From: Gymnopus androsaceus JB14
Lineage: Eukaryota; Basidiomycota; Agaricomycetes; Agaricales; Omphalotaceae
Direction: 5' to 3'
Length of the DNA: 64,000 nt
Assembly (NCBI GenBank): GCA_009733575.1
Contig: ML769463.1
Coordinates: 79,356 to 143,355, forward strand
Below are positions 47,161 to 59,155 of this stretch, piece by piece. Below the pieces are notes generated by a model that did no database searches, was not told the origin of the DNA, and saw only the letters and a program-made list of their open reading frames with translations. Every line of letters begins with the position of its first letter. Within the stretch, counting starts at the first letter, position 1. The position numbers and the translations under genes are program-made.

Positions 47161-47797
47161 TCTGCAACGAGCGGAAGGGAAAAATGCCAAACGGTTTGCG
47201 AGGCATATCTAGGCATTTTGTACTCTGTGGTTAGGGGATTTTACATTTGACACTTGGCATTTCCAGGGGAGTCCAGGACAAGCCTGTATCATTTCCGGCA
47301 CGCATGCTGCAGCTAGTCCGTGCTTAGAGAGGCTGAACCTGAGCGAGTCTCGTCCAAATCTGCAAATTAACCGATGCTACCTAGTGCTACCTTCTGCTTT
47401 CCGCCTTCATATGTCAGATTTGACAGACTACATCCTGCACGCCACGTCCAAATTGACCTAAAACCGCAATATTTGATTGGGATCGTTGTCTTGAGGCGGA
47501 ATTTCCGAATGATATCGATTGCATCAAGGAAATAATCCGGAAAATGGAAGGAAATGCGAAAGATCGATTAGCAGAGTCTACGACTATACTCGAAATGAGC
47601 TAGTCAGCATAGCATGCAGTCGTGTGTGAAGGTTGAATGAAAGGCCTTTGTTCACGCGTGACTTTCTGTCACGACTTTTTCCTCTCTTCATTACCATGTC
47701 GTAGGTTCAGCACTCTTACATCTTATTCCAACTCTAATCTCGCGTCTCAAGCTCATCTAAAACAGAAACAACCAACGCAGGCTCCCCCGCCCCAGAC
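47161..47797. promoter_or_regulatory. Divergent promoter region, CFEM gene and NASP
   Basis: The 637-bp gap serves two genes pointing outward. A pyrimidine-rich tract occurs shortly before the NASP start (aactctaatctcgcgtctcaagctc). No gene or repeat was seen. Confidence 0.4.
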
Positions 47798-49219
47798 ATG
47801 ACCCCAGAAAGTGCCATCGAACACGCCAAACGCGCTTTTGCGCTCAAAAAATACGAACAAGCCGTAGAGCATTACGCTACTGCCTTGGAACTTGTGTATG
47901 TCGCGCTTTTTCTTCCACAGCAAGCCCTACTAAACGCGTGGCGCGTCGTTTTATACAGCTCCCAAACATTAGGTGAAGACTCGCCCGAAATCGCGGATTT
48001 ATACTTTGCGTATGGGAAAGCCCTTTTGGAAAATGCGATTTCTCAAAGCTCTGTGCTTGGAAAGGATCAGCCGGAGGATGAAACTGCGGAAGACAATAAA
48101 GGTGCGCTCTAAAGTATACCTTTTGTGACTTTTTTGACTGACGCGTCGAGTAGTGTTAGGCTCTAGTAGCGGTCCTATTCTTTCATTTTCAGGCGACGCT
48201 GAAGACCTAGAGGAAGATACACCTGTCGACCTGTTTGCTCAGGCTGCTAAACAAGTGGCTGAAGCTGACGCAGCTGCAGCAGAGCAGGAGGAGGAAGACG
48301 AAGAGAAGACGCGGAGCCTGAGGACGACTTCAATGCGCTTGGGAAGTCCTTGATCTGGCGCGGGCAATTTATGATAAACAACACGATAACGATACAAATA
48401 ACGAGGAGATTGCTCTCAAACTCGCAGACTGCTATATAACCCTCGGAGACGTGTCACTGGAAACAGGTACGTACATGCAAAGCATTTCCAACACTACCTG
48501 GTAGCTAATAATCTATACAGAGAAATTCGACCAAGCTATTACCGACTATGAAGTTGGCCTGACGCTCAAAAGCAAACTTCTGCCCTGTTTCCTCTCGTCA
48601 GATAGCGGAGGCTCACTATAAACTCAGTATCGTTCTCGATCTGACGTCTGGTCGTCTTGCGGACTCTATCACCCACGCTGAGCAAGCTTTGCAGAGCATC
48701 CAAAGCCGACTAGGGGAGCTTGAATCGGCAAAGGCGAATCCTTCGACGGAGAAACCGCAGGAAGTGAAACCGGATCCCAAGGGCAAGGGCAAGGCCTCAG
48801 CTGTAGTTGTACCTAAAGACGATGCTGTACGGAACATGTCCGCTACGCAGATTGAGGGAGAGATTAAAGAGTTGGGGGAATTGAAGAACGATCTTGCTTT
48901 GAAGGTTAGTATCGAATGTTTTTCATACCTTCCTCATATCTCAAGAGTTGCGGTTTTTTTCCAGATCGAAGAGTTGAAGATGGCTCCGAATGAGACACTC
49001 GCCGATAGCGCTCCTGCGATGGTAGCCCAAGCGTTGGATAAAGAGTTGGCTGGTAGCTCTGCGTCTGCTGCTAACACTGCTGTGGTTAACGACTTGACGA
49101 GTATGGTCAGAAAGAAGAAGGCACCCGTAGCAGATGCTGCGTCCGCGAAACGCAAAGCTGATGACGAAGAGGATTCTGGGTCGGAGAAGAAGCCCAAGTT
49201 GGATGCTGGAGGCTCATGA
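47798..49219 (+). CDS. NASP/Hif1-like histone chaperone (SHNi-TPR)
   Basis: TPR helices begin at once (AIEHAKRAFALKKYEQAVEH; LGEDSPEIADLYFAYGKALL), are interrupted by an acidic region (DAEDLEEDTPVDLFAQ, EQEEEDEE), and resume in VLDLARAIYDKQ, EIALKLADCYITLGDVSLE, EKFDQAITDYEVGLTLKSKL and RQIAEAHYKLSIVLDLTSG. A TPR split by an acidic tract is the NASP/Hif1/Sim3 signature. A bipartite nuclear signal lies near the end (KRKADDEEDSGSEKKPKL). It carries H3-H4 dimers in the nucleus. Shifts at about 48312, 48343 and 48580 interrupt the frame; the last is an additional C in a CCC run. Confidence 0.88.
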
Positions 49220-49319
49220 AGTAGATTATTGTGTTTCCTGCCATGCATGTACTTTCGATATACGTATAATCATTTACAACTTGATGTAGTCGTGAGAATC
49301 ATTCTTCTTCCTTCCTGTC

Positions 49320-51062
49320 ATGGAGGTCATCGAAAGGGATGAAGCTGGACACGTTTTCCGAATAAAAGTCAAAGATTTCGAGGTCAGTTACTATCTTTCG
49401 AGTATCCTGGTTTCATAGACTAACCGAGTTCAAGACCCACCAATTAGTGCTAGACAACGCGAAAGCGAACAATAGATCATCTAGCACGTCGTTTTTGAGT
49501 TTCATCGCCAAAGTCTTCCTTCCAGCTGGGTACCCCCGCAGCGTGTCGCCTGGTTAGTCTCGATTTCTCAAGTAGGTTGGATGTGAAGGACTTATTGGCG
49601 GATACAGATTATCTTCGGTAAGTTTTGCGTACTACACGCGAATCCCATCTCGTATACGATGCTCAAATGGGTTTCAGCTATCAGATATTAAACGCCCTCC
49701 AAGCCTTTTGTAGTTCGTTGGCAGGCTTGTTATCATCGAGGGCGACTCTGGAAGGATATGGTGTGGGAGATGCATCTGCTACGGCCACAAACGCGCTTCT
49801 GCTGACCGTCCTTCAAGACATCTTTGGCCGATTGACGAGTCGGTTTAACTCCCACTAAAGCATATATACTCAACTTATCCCTTTTCAGCTATCGTCGGCG
49901 CCTTCTTCTTTGGCTCTTCTCTATTCCCTGAAGCCAAGACATACCGTTTTCTCGCCGACCTTCTCAACGACGCAGCCATCATCATCGATACGCTTTCGCC
50001 GCTCCTTGCTTCCTTGTACGATGCGTACGCCCACAAATAGCAACATCCCTACCTTTCCTTCCTCCAACAGTTCCTCTGCGTGTTTACACACTCTGCCTAA
50101 GTGCATCTCTACGATCTCTATGCGGAATTGCTGCTGGTGGCTCGAAAAACGCGATCAAGATGCATTTTGCTACTCCTTTGGAAGGGACTGGAGATGTTGG
50201 AGATTTGGATGCGAAAGACTCTAGCAAGGAGACTGTTCTTGCGTTGCTGGGTATGCTAGTAAGTCGCGCTTGTACTTGAATCAAACGCTCCTTTACGTGT
50301 TTATAGATTGGGACTCTTACTGTGCCGTATCTCACTACACCCTCATCGACATACGCGGTCCTCTTCGCCATGGTCTTTCTGCATCTCCTCATCAACTATC
50401 TGGCTGTCCGAGGTGTTATCTTTAGGACTTTGAATCGGCAGCGCACCTGCTTAGCTTGGATGGCGTTCAAGTTTGAACGTGGCCTTATGGCTACCCCCAC
50501 CCATCTTGCGTCTTTGGAGCGTCTCTTCACGCACTCGGACAATATCCGAAGCTATCCCTCTGGGATAGTAACTGGCCGTTGCACTATGGGTTCAACCTTC
50601 TCAGCATGCTTCCCTAGCCCTGAAGTCATCGACATGTTCCGCCATAAACACTATATTCTCTGTCTCGACAGGACAAGTTCTCTGCACAAACCCCACTTTC
50701 ATATCCTTTTAAAAAGCAACTACAACTCTGCTGATCAACTGCAAGCTTGGGTCCTTGCATGTGAAGCTTCACGGCTCTTGGCTTCTTCAACGGATCTGAC
50801 GATGGCAAACGATACTGGGATAACTGCGTTGATGCGGACGGCCTTGGCTTCTGTAGATGAAGCTTATTCTGTGTTTTTGGAGGATATGCATAGGTATGGG
50901 TGGATAACGGCTACTGTGACCCCGGATAATGTTGCTACGAAAGAGGACGATGAGTATCGGTCGCCGGCGCTTCTTCCTGGTGCGCAAACGATAGCGTTTG
51001 CTGCTGGGCCTCCGAAAAGTGTAATATTAGGCTTTGGACAAGAGAGTAAGAAGGAGCAGTAG
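49320..51062 (+). CDS. RUS1 (DUF647) family protein
   Basis: Starting MEVIERDEAGHVFRIKVKDF, the protein then shows FLPAGYPRSVSPDYLRYQIL, NALQAFCSSLAGLLSSRATL, YGVGDASATATNALLLTVLQ, IFGRLTTIVGAFFFGSSLFP, EAKTYRFLADLLNDAAIIID, GIAAGGSKNAIKMHFATP and NYLAVRGVIFRTLNRQR, all hallmarks of DUF647/RUS. The C-terminus (YSVFLEDMHRYGWITATV) matches the family's distal domain. RUS proteins in plants act in vitamin B6-linked and auxin processes; in fungi the role is unknown. The hydrophobic core suggests membrane association. Frame changes near 49900-50110 reflect introns or base shifts I could not fully place. Confidence 0.87.
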
Positions 51063-52017
51063 TCACTATCTGTAGTTGTAATTTATTGAACTTCTGCAGG
51101 GGCATTCGCACTACCAGTAATACCAAATGAAGCTCATTCCTGGCACCTGCTGAGGTCATATTAAGTTTTCTGGTCCGCCTTGATCTTTCTTGACAAGCAC
51201 TTACTACTTATTACATTTGCGAAACTCCACCTCTACTTTCGTTAATTCTGAATCTAACTGTCTACCCAGATCATTTTACCCAGATTTTCATTTGAGTAAT
51301 GTACAGTGCTCTATGGGTAGCTTGGTGACCCACCTTCTATGAGGTTGGTGAAAGTGTTACGAGGTTCCTAGTTTCTAGTTTTCAACTGTCAACCTCTAGA
51401 AGGGACTGCTTTAGGCCTACTCTATGGGTATTTGAGACAACAAAATTGATGTCACCCCCCCAATTTTGTCGTCCATCGACATTCCAAATCGGGCTGTATT
51501 GAATTGCAATAAGTGACCTTTGTCCAACTTCAAACCAACTTTCTGCGTCCAGCTTTCAGGTCCAGCTTTCTACGTCCTTCAGCTATTTTCTGCAGCCTCC
51601 TTGAAGTGAGAGAGACGTACGCCTTTATTGCTAGATACCTAACTGTCTACCCATCTTACAGACAAATCTCGGTCTAATCATTCATCGCTGCTCCCGGGAG
51701 AATCGCGCGAGATTTAAGAAGACACTAATGATAGTGTTGGAATAACAAGCCGGAGCCGTCAGTTGACTCATCTTGTACTTCCAGAGTCATTCAGACTCAT
51801 CAACGGTTCTCAGTTATGACTTAGACTTACCATTGGCTATAAATCAAGCGAGTTAGTTGTCAAATTGAGTCATGTAGTTTATTCCATGTATTAGCTAGAA
51901 CGTATAAATAAGTATCAGGCTCTGGGATCTTCGATCTCTATCTGCAAGAGCATATCTTTACCACGTATATATCTCAGTTAAGAACATAACCTTTCACAAC
52001 CAGAACCAGAACCAGCA
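51063..52017. other. Intergenic upstream of the NLR-leader-like gene
   Basis: The region has small internal repeats: ctaactgtctaccca occurs twice (about 51256 and 51641), ctatgggta twice, and a short hairpin acaaaattg/caattttgt around 51440-51473. A TATA-type gctataaatc near 51838 and the purine/AACCAGAACCAG tract just before 52018 suggest a promoter and 5' leader for the next gene. Confidence 0.45.
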
Positions 52018-53478
52018 TGGTTTGCAGCAGGGAGAACTGGGAATAATCCAAAAGGTTACAGGAAAGAGCCCAGCAGATCGAGACACAGGTAAGAATTCTC
52101 AATCACTCCTCTTGAGTACGTTGAGCGAACACAAATTTCAAAACATTGCAGGCTAGGAGCCCCAATATGTTGTTATACGGCGAAGCCTTGAAAAGGTTAT
52201 CGACAGAGCCAAAGATAATCCTCAATATCATTGTGGGGGAACATGAAGCTGCAACAAGTGCACAAAAGCGAGAAATATTGTGCAACCTTGGGGATAGACT
52301 GCAGGAGTTTGACAAGTGTGTTCCATTTGCTTGATGATATGCCCGATGCAACCAATGTGTTGAACAATTATACAGGACGTTGGTCAACTGCAAAGAATTC
52401 ATGGATACGTTGAATCAACAACCAGTGATTAAGACGCTACTGTTTAGGGCTCGATACTTGAAGATGATAATGGAGAATTATGAAGAGATCAAGAAGAGGG
52501 GTGATGAGATAGAGGTGAGTAGCGTTGCCTAGATTTAAGACGTTGCAACCAATCATCATGTTCACAGAGGGGGATTATTCGACTGAAGATTGGTTGGTCG
52601 AATATGCTCGTCTCGCGAGAAGAGAACGAGGCTTCGCGGAATGTGGGGCGGCAACCGTATTCTTCGACGACACCGTCACCCAACTAATCGGAGGGACACC
52701 TGTCAATACCCAGACTTCCCTCTCACACACTGGCCCAGTAAGGCTTTTGAACGCACCTCCCTCCGGATCCATTGTCCCGACACCGCAACGACAAGACAGG
52801 TAGCAGGTTCCCCCACAACATCCCTCTCCCAAGCTACTGTCGAAAATTCATCGTTCAACAATGTCGCGAATGATTTCCACAGCACCATTATGAACGACAA
52901 TTCACGATTGGAAGGAGTCGGAAATATATATGGAGATATATACAACCAATGTGTAGTGCACATCCATAAGGAAGAACGGGGTGAGTTGCCCTCCTGCGTG
53001 AATATGTGTTCATTATCTGATGTTAGGGACAAGCGGTGAATCGTCGAGGATGACAGGCATTGATCCACGTGAGCACGCAGAGAATCATGGTCAGAAAACG
53101 ACTGCAACAAAGGCCAAACTTGGACGATCGGTCCCGATATTCCTGTTGTATTTATTTTGGGTTTTAAGGCAAAATGATGGGATAAAATCAACTCGCCTGC
53201 GGCTTGGGGATCCAACAAATTTGCAGACCAGTTCCACAACTGATCGCTTCCGACAGCGCAATCAGACTACTGCTCGAATTTCATGGGGAAGGAAGACCTT
53301 TGACCAGCCTCAAACCGCGCTTGGATCATTGAGCTACAACGTGGAACCTCGATATTTACCTTCGATTCCTCCAGAACGCAAACAAGCACCAGGAAATCAA
53401 ACCTGCAAACGAGGAACGAAAGTGTTGTCTAAGACAACCTCTGAATTGCATAGCCGTGCGCAGGCCGAAGCCTTGTAA
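52018..53478 (+). CDS. NLR-like leader protein (four-helix bundle plus Asn motif)
   Basis: The recognisable order is LQERAQQIETQ, then helices EHEAATSAQKREILCNLGD, LLDDMPDATNVLNNYT and CKEFMDTLNQQPVIKTLLF followed by LKMIMENYEEIKKRGDEIE. This resembles the helical bundle (MLKL/HeLo-like) at the N-terminus of many fungal NACHT or kinase proteins. A second exon encodes SSFNNVANDFHSTIMNDN and VGNIYGDIYNQ, like the Asn-rich linker that often precedes NACHT in agarics. A basic region follows with no NACHT domain; the last clear frame ends SRAQAEAL at 53478. Frame breaks occur in the first half. It may be a stand-alone truncated NLR adaptor or a decaying gene; I cannot tell which. Confidence 0.45.
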
Positions 53479-53951
53479 CCAGCCCATGAATTGAAAATCA
53501 ACATGGTCCAAGCCTTCTTCTTAGCCAGGCATTCGCAGCTCACGAAACTGTTTGGAAACCATTATAAGCACCATATAAAGATGATTAGAGACGTTCCGAA
53601 CGTACCTGAGACCCTAATGCTTTCAATTCTTTGCGTGCATGCTAAACATTGTCCAAGATTGAGAGAGTAAGAAGTTTTGGCCGATTTCTCAGTAAATAGC
53701 GCGGATAGAGCAGTTATGAGCAAAGGGATACATTAAGGAGGTTATAACAAGTGTGTAGCGTAAATTTTTTGGAGGGATAGCGATGGTTCATGAACGACTC
53801 CCCGTTTTGTTTTAACAGATCTTGGAGCATTCTCTGATTTGATCCAAATAAGCCGATGAACAAAAAAGATGCACAAACAAGATCAGCCAATCAGGAACGA
53901 ACCTCTTCCAAGTCCGACTGAGCACTTAGATAAGCAAGTGGCAGGCACGTG

Positions 53952-55342
53952 TCAGAATAGATAAGAATGTTCTGCCAGACTATTGCCTTTTCGGGAATAG
54001 GGTTTATGGCGGAAACTGTAGCGAACACGATAGGGCCCTGTTCCCGAGAATGCCTGTGCCGCATCGGGATAAGCCACGGACCCAATTACCGTGTAATAAA
54101 ATCTTCTCTCTCTTGAGCTCCTGCTGGCGGTAATGCCGTATTCTCGCTGTTCTTCCCGTTGTTCACGATCCGTGACAGTGACTTCGGGACCTTCTCCAAA
54201 TGATGGTTGATAGACGTTCAGTGCGCCCAGATCTGCCACAGTTTCTTGTCTTGATTGAGTGAGGCTAGATGATCTGTTAAGAGGGAGAAGCACGCATTAT
54301 CCTAAGCTGTGATGAAAACAGAATATTGTACTGAAATTAAACTCACAACTCGATTTGTGGTATCCCAACTGAATTCCTACGTCTGGAGACAGTTTGAGTC
54401 ACAGGAGTTGGTGAACCACTCATGCTTGCTGGTAGTATCAGAATTTGAGCGAATGATCAAAAGGGAATAATCAGATATTTATTAAGAACAAAGTAGTATT
54501 TGATATGGTCACCTTCATCCTTAGAAGAGCGTTGATGAGCATGAGTTCGTCGTCTCATCATTGCTGTAGTAATATCATCTCGCTGTTCTTCCCATTGTTC
54601 ACAATCCGCAGCAATGACTTCGGGAGCTTCACCAAGTGATGGTTCATCGACTTTGAGTGCGTCTGGATCTGCCACAGTTTCTCGTCTTGATTGAGTGGTG
54701 CTAGATGATCTGTTAAAAAAGAAAAGCGCGCATTGTCTTAAGCCGTGATGAAAAGGGAATATTGTGCTCACAACTCGATTTCTGGTACCCCCACTGAATG
54801 CCTACGCGTGGAGACAGTTTGAGCCTCTACATCCTCTGGTGCTGATTTGAATTCACTGAAACCAGATGATCTGTGTGCAAAAAATGTACGAAGATTACAC
54901 AGCGATCCCTGCAGATCTTCGGATGACTAACATCAACGAACCCACCGCCCCAACTACACCGAGGACAGTTACTGGCACTGAATTATTCTTATATCCTACC
55001 GTTTATCTATCAGAGCATGATTTACATCTTTAAAGCAGACGTACCTGCAATCGTAGAGCCTATTCCCGCCGCAAACACCAGGATATTCACTAAACGCTGC
55101 TTTTGAGACTGGAATGACTCGTGGGGTCGAATTCGGTAACGCATTGGATTCCAACTTGAAGGCATGGCTTGTTTGAACTGGTGACTCGAAGAAGAGCTGG
55201 CAAATGGGCGAGTGATGGTATGAATAGCAAACGAGGTCTACAGCTTTAAGTTTCAAGCCGGTGTTCATCGGAAGCTGTCAAATTAACATACTTACCAAAT
55301 ACTTACACTGATACAGCTAGTACAAAATCCCAGCCTTGCCAT
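53952..55342 (-). CDS. Unrecognised gene with two hydrophobic segments, copy 1
   Basis: ATG 55342 gives MARLGFCTSCIS. After an intron the conserved frame reads SSSSSHQFKQAMPSSWNP, HESFQSQKQRLVNILVFAAG, IGSTIAG and then NNSVPVTVLGVVGAVGSLM, so two hydrophobic helices are split by an intron. A Ser-rich cytosolic part follows (FSEFKSAPEDVEAQTVSTRR). It continues through tandemly duplicated exons containing QTVS-RR-SVG-P-IEL and SSS-TQSR-ETVAD-AL, ending in RFYYTVIGSVAYPDAAQAF. The frame of the helix exon is the one conserved in copy 2, which supports coding. The layout of two helices with short tails recalls SLATT-type 2TM proteins, but that is only an analogy. Exon boundaries are approximate. 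Confidence 0.5.
54143..54400 (-). repeat. Tandem exon/intron repeat, unit A
   Basis: About 258 bp containing one SSS-TQSR-ETVAD exon, the intron before it and the end of the preceding QTVS exon. It aligns with unit B (54579-54824), which lies about 430 bp away in the same direction. Confidence 0.8.
54579..54824 (-). repeat. Tandem exon/intron repeat, unit B
   Basis: This is the second copy of unit A. Shared stretches include tctcgctgttcttccc, tctgccacagtttct and acaactcgattt. In unit B the coding frame reads EEQRDDITTAMMRRRTHAHQ after the shared part, whereas unit A diverges to ITASRSSRERRFYYTV. Confidence 0.8.
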
Positions 55343-55410
55343 GACTGCTGTGCCTTGAGAGGGCGTAAAAATCCGGTTTATAATAGGAAGATGTTGTAAA
55401 CCCTGTTCGT
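54822..55410. repeat. Dispersed duplication flanking the FHA gene, copy 1
   Basis: About 590 bp, covering the helix exons and start of the unrecognised gene and part of its upstream flank, are repeated at 59423-60010 in the same orientation. The two copies lie on either side of the FHA gene. The degree of difference suggests an old event. Confidence 0.85.
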
Positions 55411-55549
55411 CATAAACATCTTGAGACTTCTAGTGAGCCATCAGGCGCTTGTTGAACGATCATGTGCGGTTTAAATCGCGCCTAAAGCTTAAGCGCCCAA
55501 ATTTCCAACTTCACTTGTTTACCTTGATCAACCTTACTCTCTTCTCAAG

Positions 55550-58500
55550 ATGAGCTCTCCGTCTTCTCCAATGATGGAGGACAGTCAAATTGGCAGATAT
55601 GGGACAATGTCTCTAATGAAGCAAAACGAATCCGACACTGTCGTCGCAGCCTTTGGGATTGATTCTGACAACCTCACCTTTGGCAAAGACCATGATTGCG
55701 GGGTGAGATTGTACTATCCGGATGTCAGTCCCATTCACTGCAAAATCACGTTCCAGGAGGGAAAGGTGAATAATGGACCAATCATATTCGAAAATCTTTA
55801 ACCTCACAATCTGCAGGCCTTTCTCGTTGTTTTAGGAACACTGCTAGTCGACGGATGCAGAGTTTCTGCCAGTTCTTCCACATCTTCCCCGAATACTATA
55901 CCTCTCGCCAACAATTCAGAAATTGAAATACATGGGAAACGTTTTAGATTCACGTATCCACCCAAGGAATTGCGCGCTCAGTTGTTGTCTACTCCAACGG
56001 GTCAGTGTTGTTTGATAATTTCTCGGTCAATTCTGCTAATATGGCATACTTAGTCCCCAAAAAGCGCGCCCTGCGCCTTTCCATGATTCAATCTGCAGAG
56101 GTCTTTTCACCTCGTCCATTTCCGAATCCAATGGAAAATCTGCGTGTTCTGAAAAGCCCACTCAAACCATACCATATTCGTTCCCAGTCTTCCACGCCTA
56201 CGCCTTCTCCTTCTCGATCCCTTTTTTCCTCTACTATTTCTGCCAATCACGAAGACGATGAAGATGAAATTATTCTTGTAGAAGGCAATTGTCCACGGGT
56301 AGTTGAAGAGGAGACGGATCTTGTCATTTTGGAGGATGTCGAAGTCCCATCAGCCGTTAGGTCAAATTCCCCGAACAAGTCCCCAACAAAGTCAAAGTAT
56401 ATTGCGGCGCCTCCCCCCATCCTTCTACCCCCGCAGCCTCCCATTACGCCTCGAAGGTCTCGCCCTACTCTGCACAAAGCAGTGTTGATTCGAAGTGTAC
56501 AGCGTGCAGTCATGCAGGCCGAGTTGCAACGAGAGGAGGAAGAAATCGAAGAGGAAGAAGAGGCTGAAGTCTTTGATACTATTGTCAGCGACGATGTGGA
56601 AGAGGAGGAGGAGGAAGAGGAAGAGGATCACGAGCAGCCGGATTCAGCAGTCGAAACGGAGACCGTGGAAGAAGCCCCGCAACCTGTTTGGAAAGCCAGC
56701 CTGGAACGGATCTGGCCTTTCCGTCGCTCTACTTCTCCGACAAAGAATGCCGCGATAGAAGAGGGTGTCAACGCTCCTGCTGATGGGGCTCCTATGGACG
56801 TTGACGTAGACGCTGTCGAAGATGTACGCGGGGCGGAAAAGCTCAAGGAGGAGGAAGCGGAGGAAGCCAACGAAAACCCGGCTCCTCTCTACCCTCGTTT
56901 GGATCTGTCGTTGACTGGTATTCCTGCTCGCCGACTGTTCAATACACCCCAACCTCAGCGTCAGATATCTTCTCAGTCATCCCGCCTTAGTCTAGGTCCC
57001 TCAGACCGACCTAGGATGTCAATGGGCGGTGGCGAAGCGCGAAGAATCAAGGTGGAGGAACAGCCTTGGAAAGTGCAAGATCTTGTCGTTCCAGCACCGC
57101 CGTCTTCTCCTACAAAGACATCGAACACGCCTGGGAATCGCGAAAGGACACCTGCAAAGTCGCTTTCCGAGGCAGAGCGACGAGCGATCCAGGAACGACG
57201 CAGGTCTGCTGTTCGTACGCCAGACAACTTTTTCTCTGGTACCAGTGGAACTCCAGGTTTGGGGCCTTCTTCGCCTGTGAAGAATGCGGCGCACACGCCC
57301 ATGAAAGCGGGCAGAATGTCTCTCGCTGCAGGAGATGATAAGCTCGATACACGAAGTTTGTTAGAAAAGATGAAAGAGAGGGTCGAGGGGATGAAGGCTG
57401 AGCGACGAGCTTCTATGGCTTCACCTCAGAAGATGAACTTCGTGGAGGCTAAAGCTCCTATGGACAATGATGAAGAGTTTTCCTTGTTACGTTCACCTGC
57501 GAAACAGGCTCCCCGACTTTCATCTGTTTTCGCTGCTGATGAGCCAGAACTGCACTCTGCGACAGATCCCATTGTGTCTCCTCCCGAAACTGTCATCAGC
57601 TCTGACTCTGGATCGTCCGCGGCGCACGACGAAAACGAAGATACCGAAATGGTCGACGCGGTTGCTCCTACTACAGCGGTAAGGGATAGCCAACACGGAT
57701 CGTCAGCGTCTCCGCCAAAGCCCCGTACCGCGAACAAGAAGGCTCCCAAGGGAAAGTTCATTGATACACCTTCTCTAGCGGACGATGAGGCATCGCCTGA
57801 TGTTGCTGGGAGGATGGCGGAGCCAGAAAGCGACGACGAACAAACCACTAAAAAACCAACTAAAGTCCTGCGGGGAACCGGCAAGGCATCGTCTAAGACT
57901 GATAATGAGCTTCCCAAGGTGAAAATCTTCCCCTCCGTGTAATTTTCCGCTGCTTATGAGTCGTTTACAGAGATCTGTCAAACCACCTTCCAAATCAAAA
58001 TCTGCCATTAAACCTCCTTCATCCAGCTCCGCTTCAGTGGAGGTGATTGTTGAAGCTCCACCAGCCCAAGCAGAAAGTTCAATTGAAGTGGACGAACCCT
58101 CCGCAGAGGCTAACCAGCTGTTGAAGCCTGCAGCTCGTGGGAGATCGCGTTCACGCTCCAAAACCCCAAATCCACAACCAGTCGCCCCTTCAGAAGCGAG
58201 TGAAACCGAGGATACTGCTGCTCCTCCACGACCTACTCGAACTACCGGTACGCGTCGCACAGCTCGCAAACCTTCCGCAGAGCCAGATGCTCAGGCAGCG
58301 ACTCCCGGCGATGAAACGCCTGTTCCTACAAAGCGCACCCGAAAAACACCGATGTCAGCGGCGCGCGCACGAGGGAAGGCGACAGAGAGTTCTGACACGG
58401 AATCAACCGTGTCGAAGAAACCTCCAAGTCGCACCACGCGATCGAGAGCAAAGACGCCAGTGTCGGAAGTCGAGACAGATGATGATGATTCGCGAAATGC

Positions 58501-58900
58501 GGAGGAGGTGGATGAAGAAGTGACGATTACGAAAACCAAGAGGGGAAGGCGTCCGAAGGCTGCTGTCGTACCGGAGGCTATAAAGGAAGAAGAGGCTGAC
58601 GAGTTACCAAAGAAGACTGGTAAAGCCAAGAAAGCAGCGCCTGCCTCAGATACCCTTTCTACAGCTCCTCCCGCCACGACGGGGACGAAAGGAAGGTCCA
58701 AGAAGGCCGCCGTCTCCGAGCCAGAAGCAAACGTCGACAAGGAGAATGCTGCCAGTGAAGACGAGCCAGTGACCACGAAGACACGAGGCAGGCCGCGTAA
58801 AGCCCCGGTGAAAGTCAAGGAGGAACCTTCTACTGAACCAGAGACGGGTGTACGTGCGGGTGCAAAGACGCGAGCAATGCGTACAAGGTCAAAGACATGA
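55550..58900 (+). CDS. FHA-domain protein with AT-hooks
   Basis: Exon 1 and exon 2 encode an FHA domain (LTFGKDHDCGVRLYYPDVSP, IHCKITFQEG, then LVVLGTLLVDGCRVSAS and IEIHGKRFRFTYPP), which binds phospho-threonine. The long third exon (about 56053-57918) is disordered, with SPxK-type sites, acidic runs and a repeated TPxK/SPTK pattern; an intron (gtgaaaatc..ttacag) then leads to a Lys/Arg-rich C-terminus with AT-hook motifs (TKTRGRPRKAP, KRGRRPKAA). The frame is intact over about 1050 codons. FHA plus many CDK-like sites plus AT-hooks suggests a cell-cycle-regulated chromatin protein of the Ki-67 general type; that comparison is inference. Confidence 0.85.
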
Positions 58901-59155
58901 CATGGTCCGTTAATTGGACTAGTAATCGGCTTAGAATGTACAATAACTGTATGCTTTTATATCTTCTTGCTCTTTTTCGTCGTTTTTGTTTACAAAAATT
59001 GTGTGTATACATATACCCCAATCCATCAGGTACTGCATGGATGAATACCTCTTGCTCTTCTACTGCACATCCCCCTCCCACCGATTCCAATAATGCATCG
59101 TGTGTCTAACCCACGAATGGATTATGGATGGAGAATGGCCATGGTAGAATGTACC
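58901..59155. other. Convergent 3' flanks
   Basis: The FHA gene and copy 2 of the unrecognised gene end toward each other across this A/T-rich gap of about 255 bp. Nothing else is visible. Confidence 0.5.
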
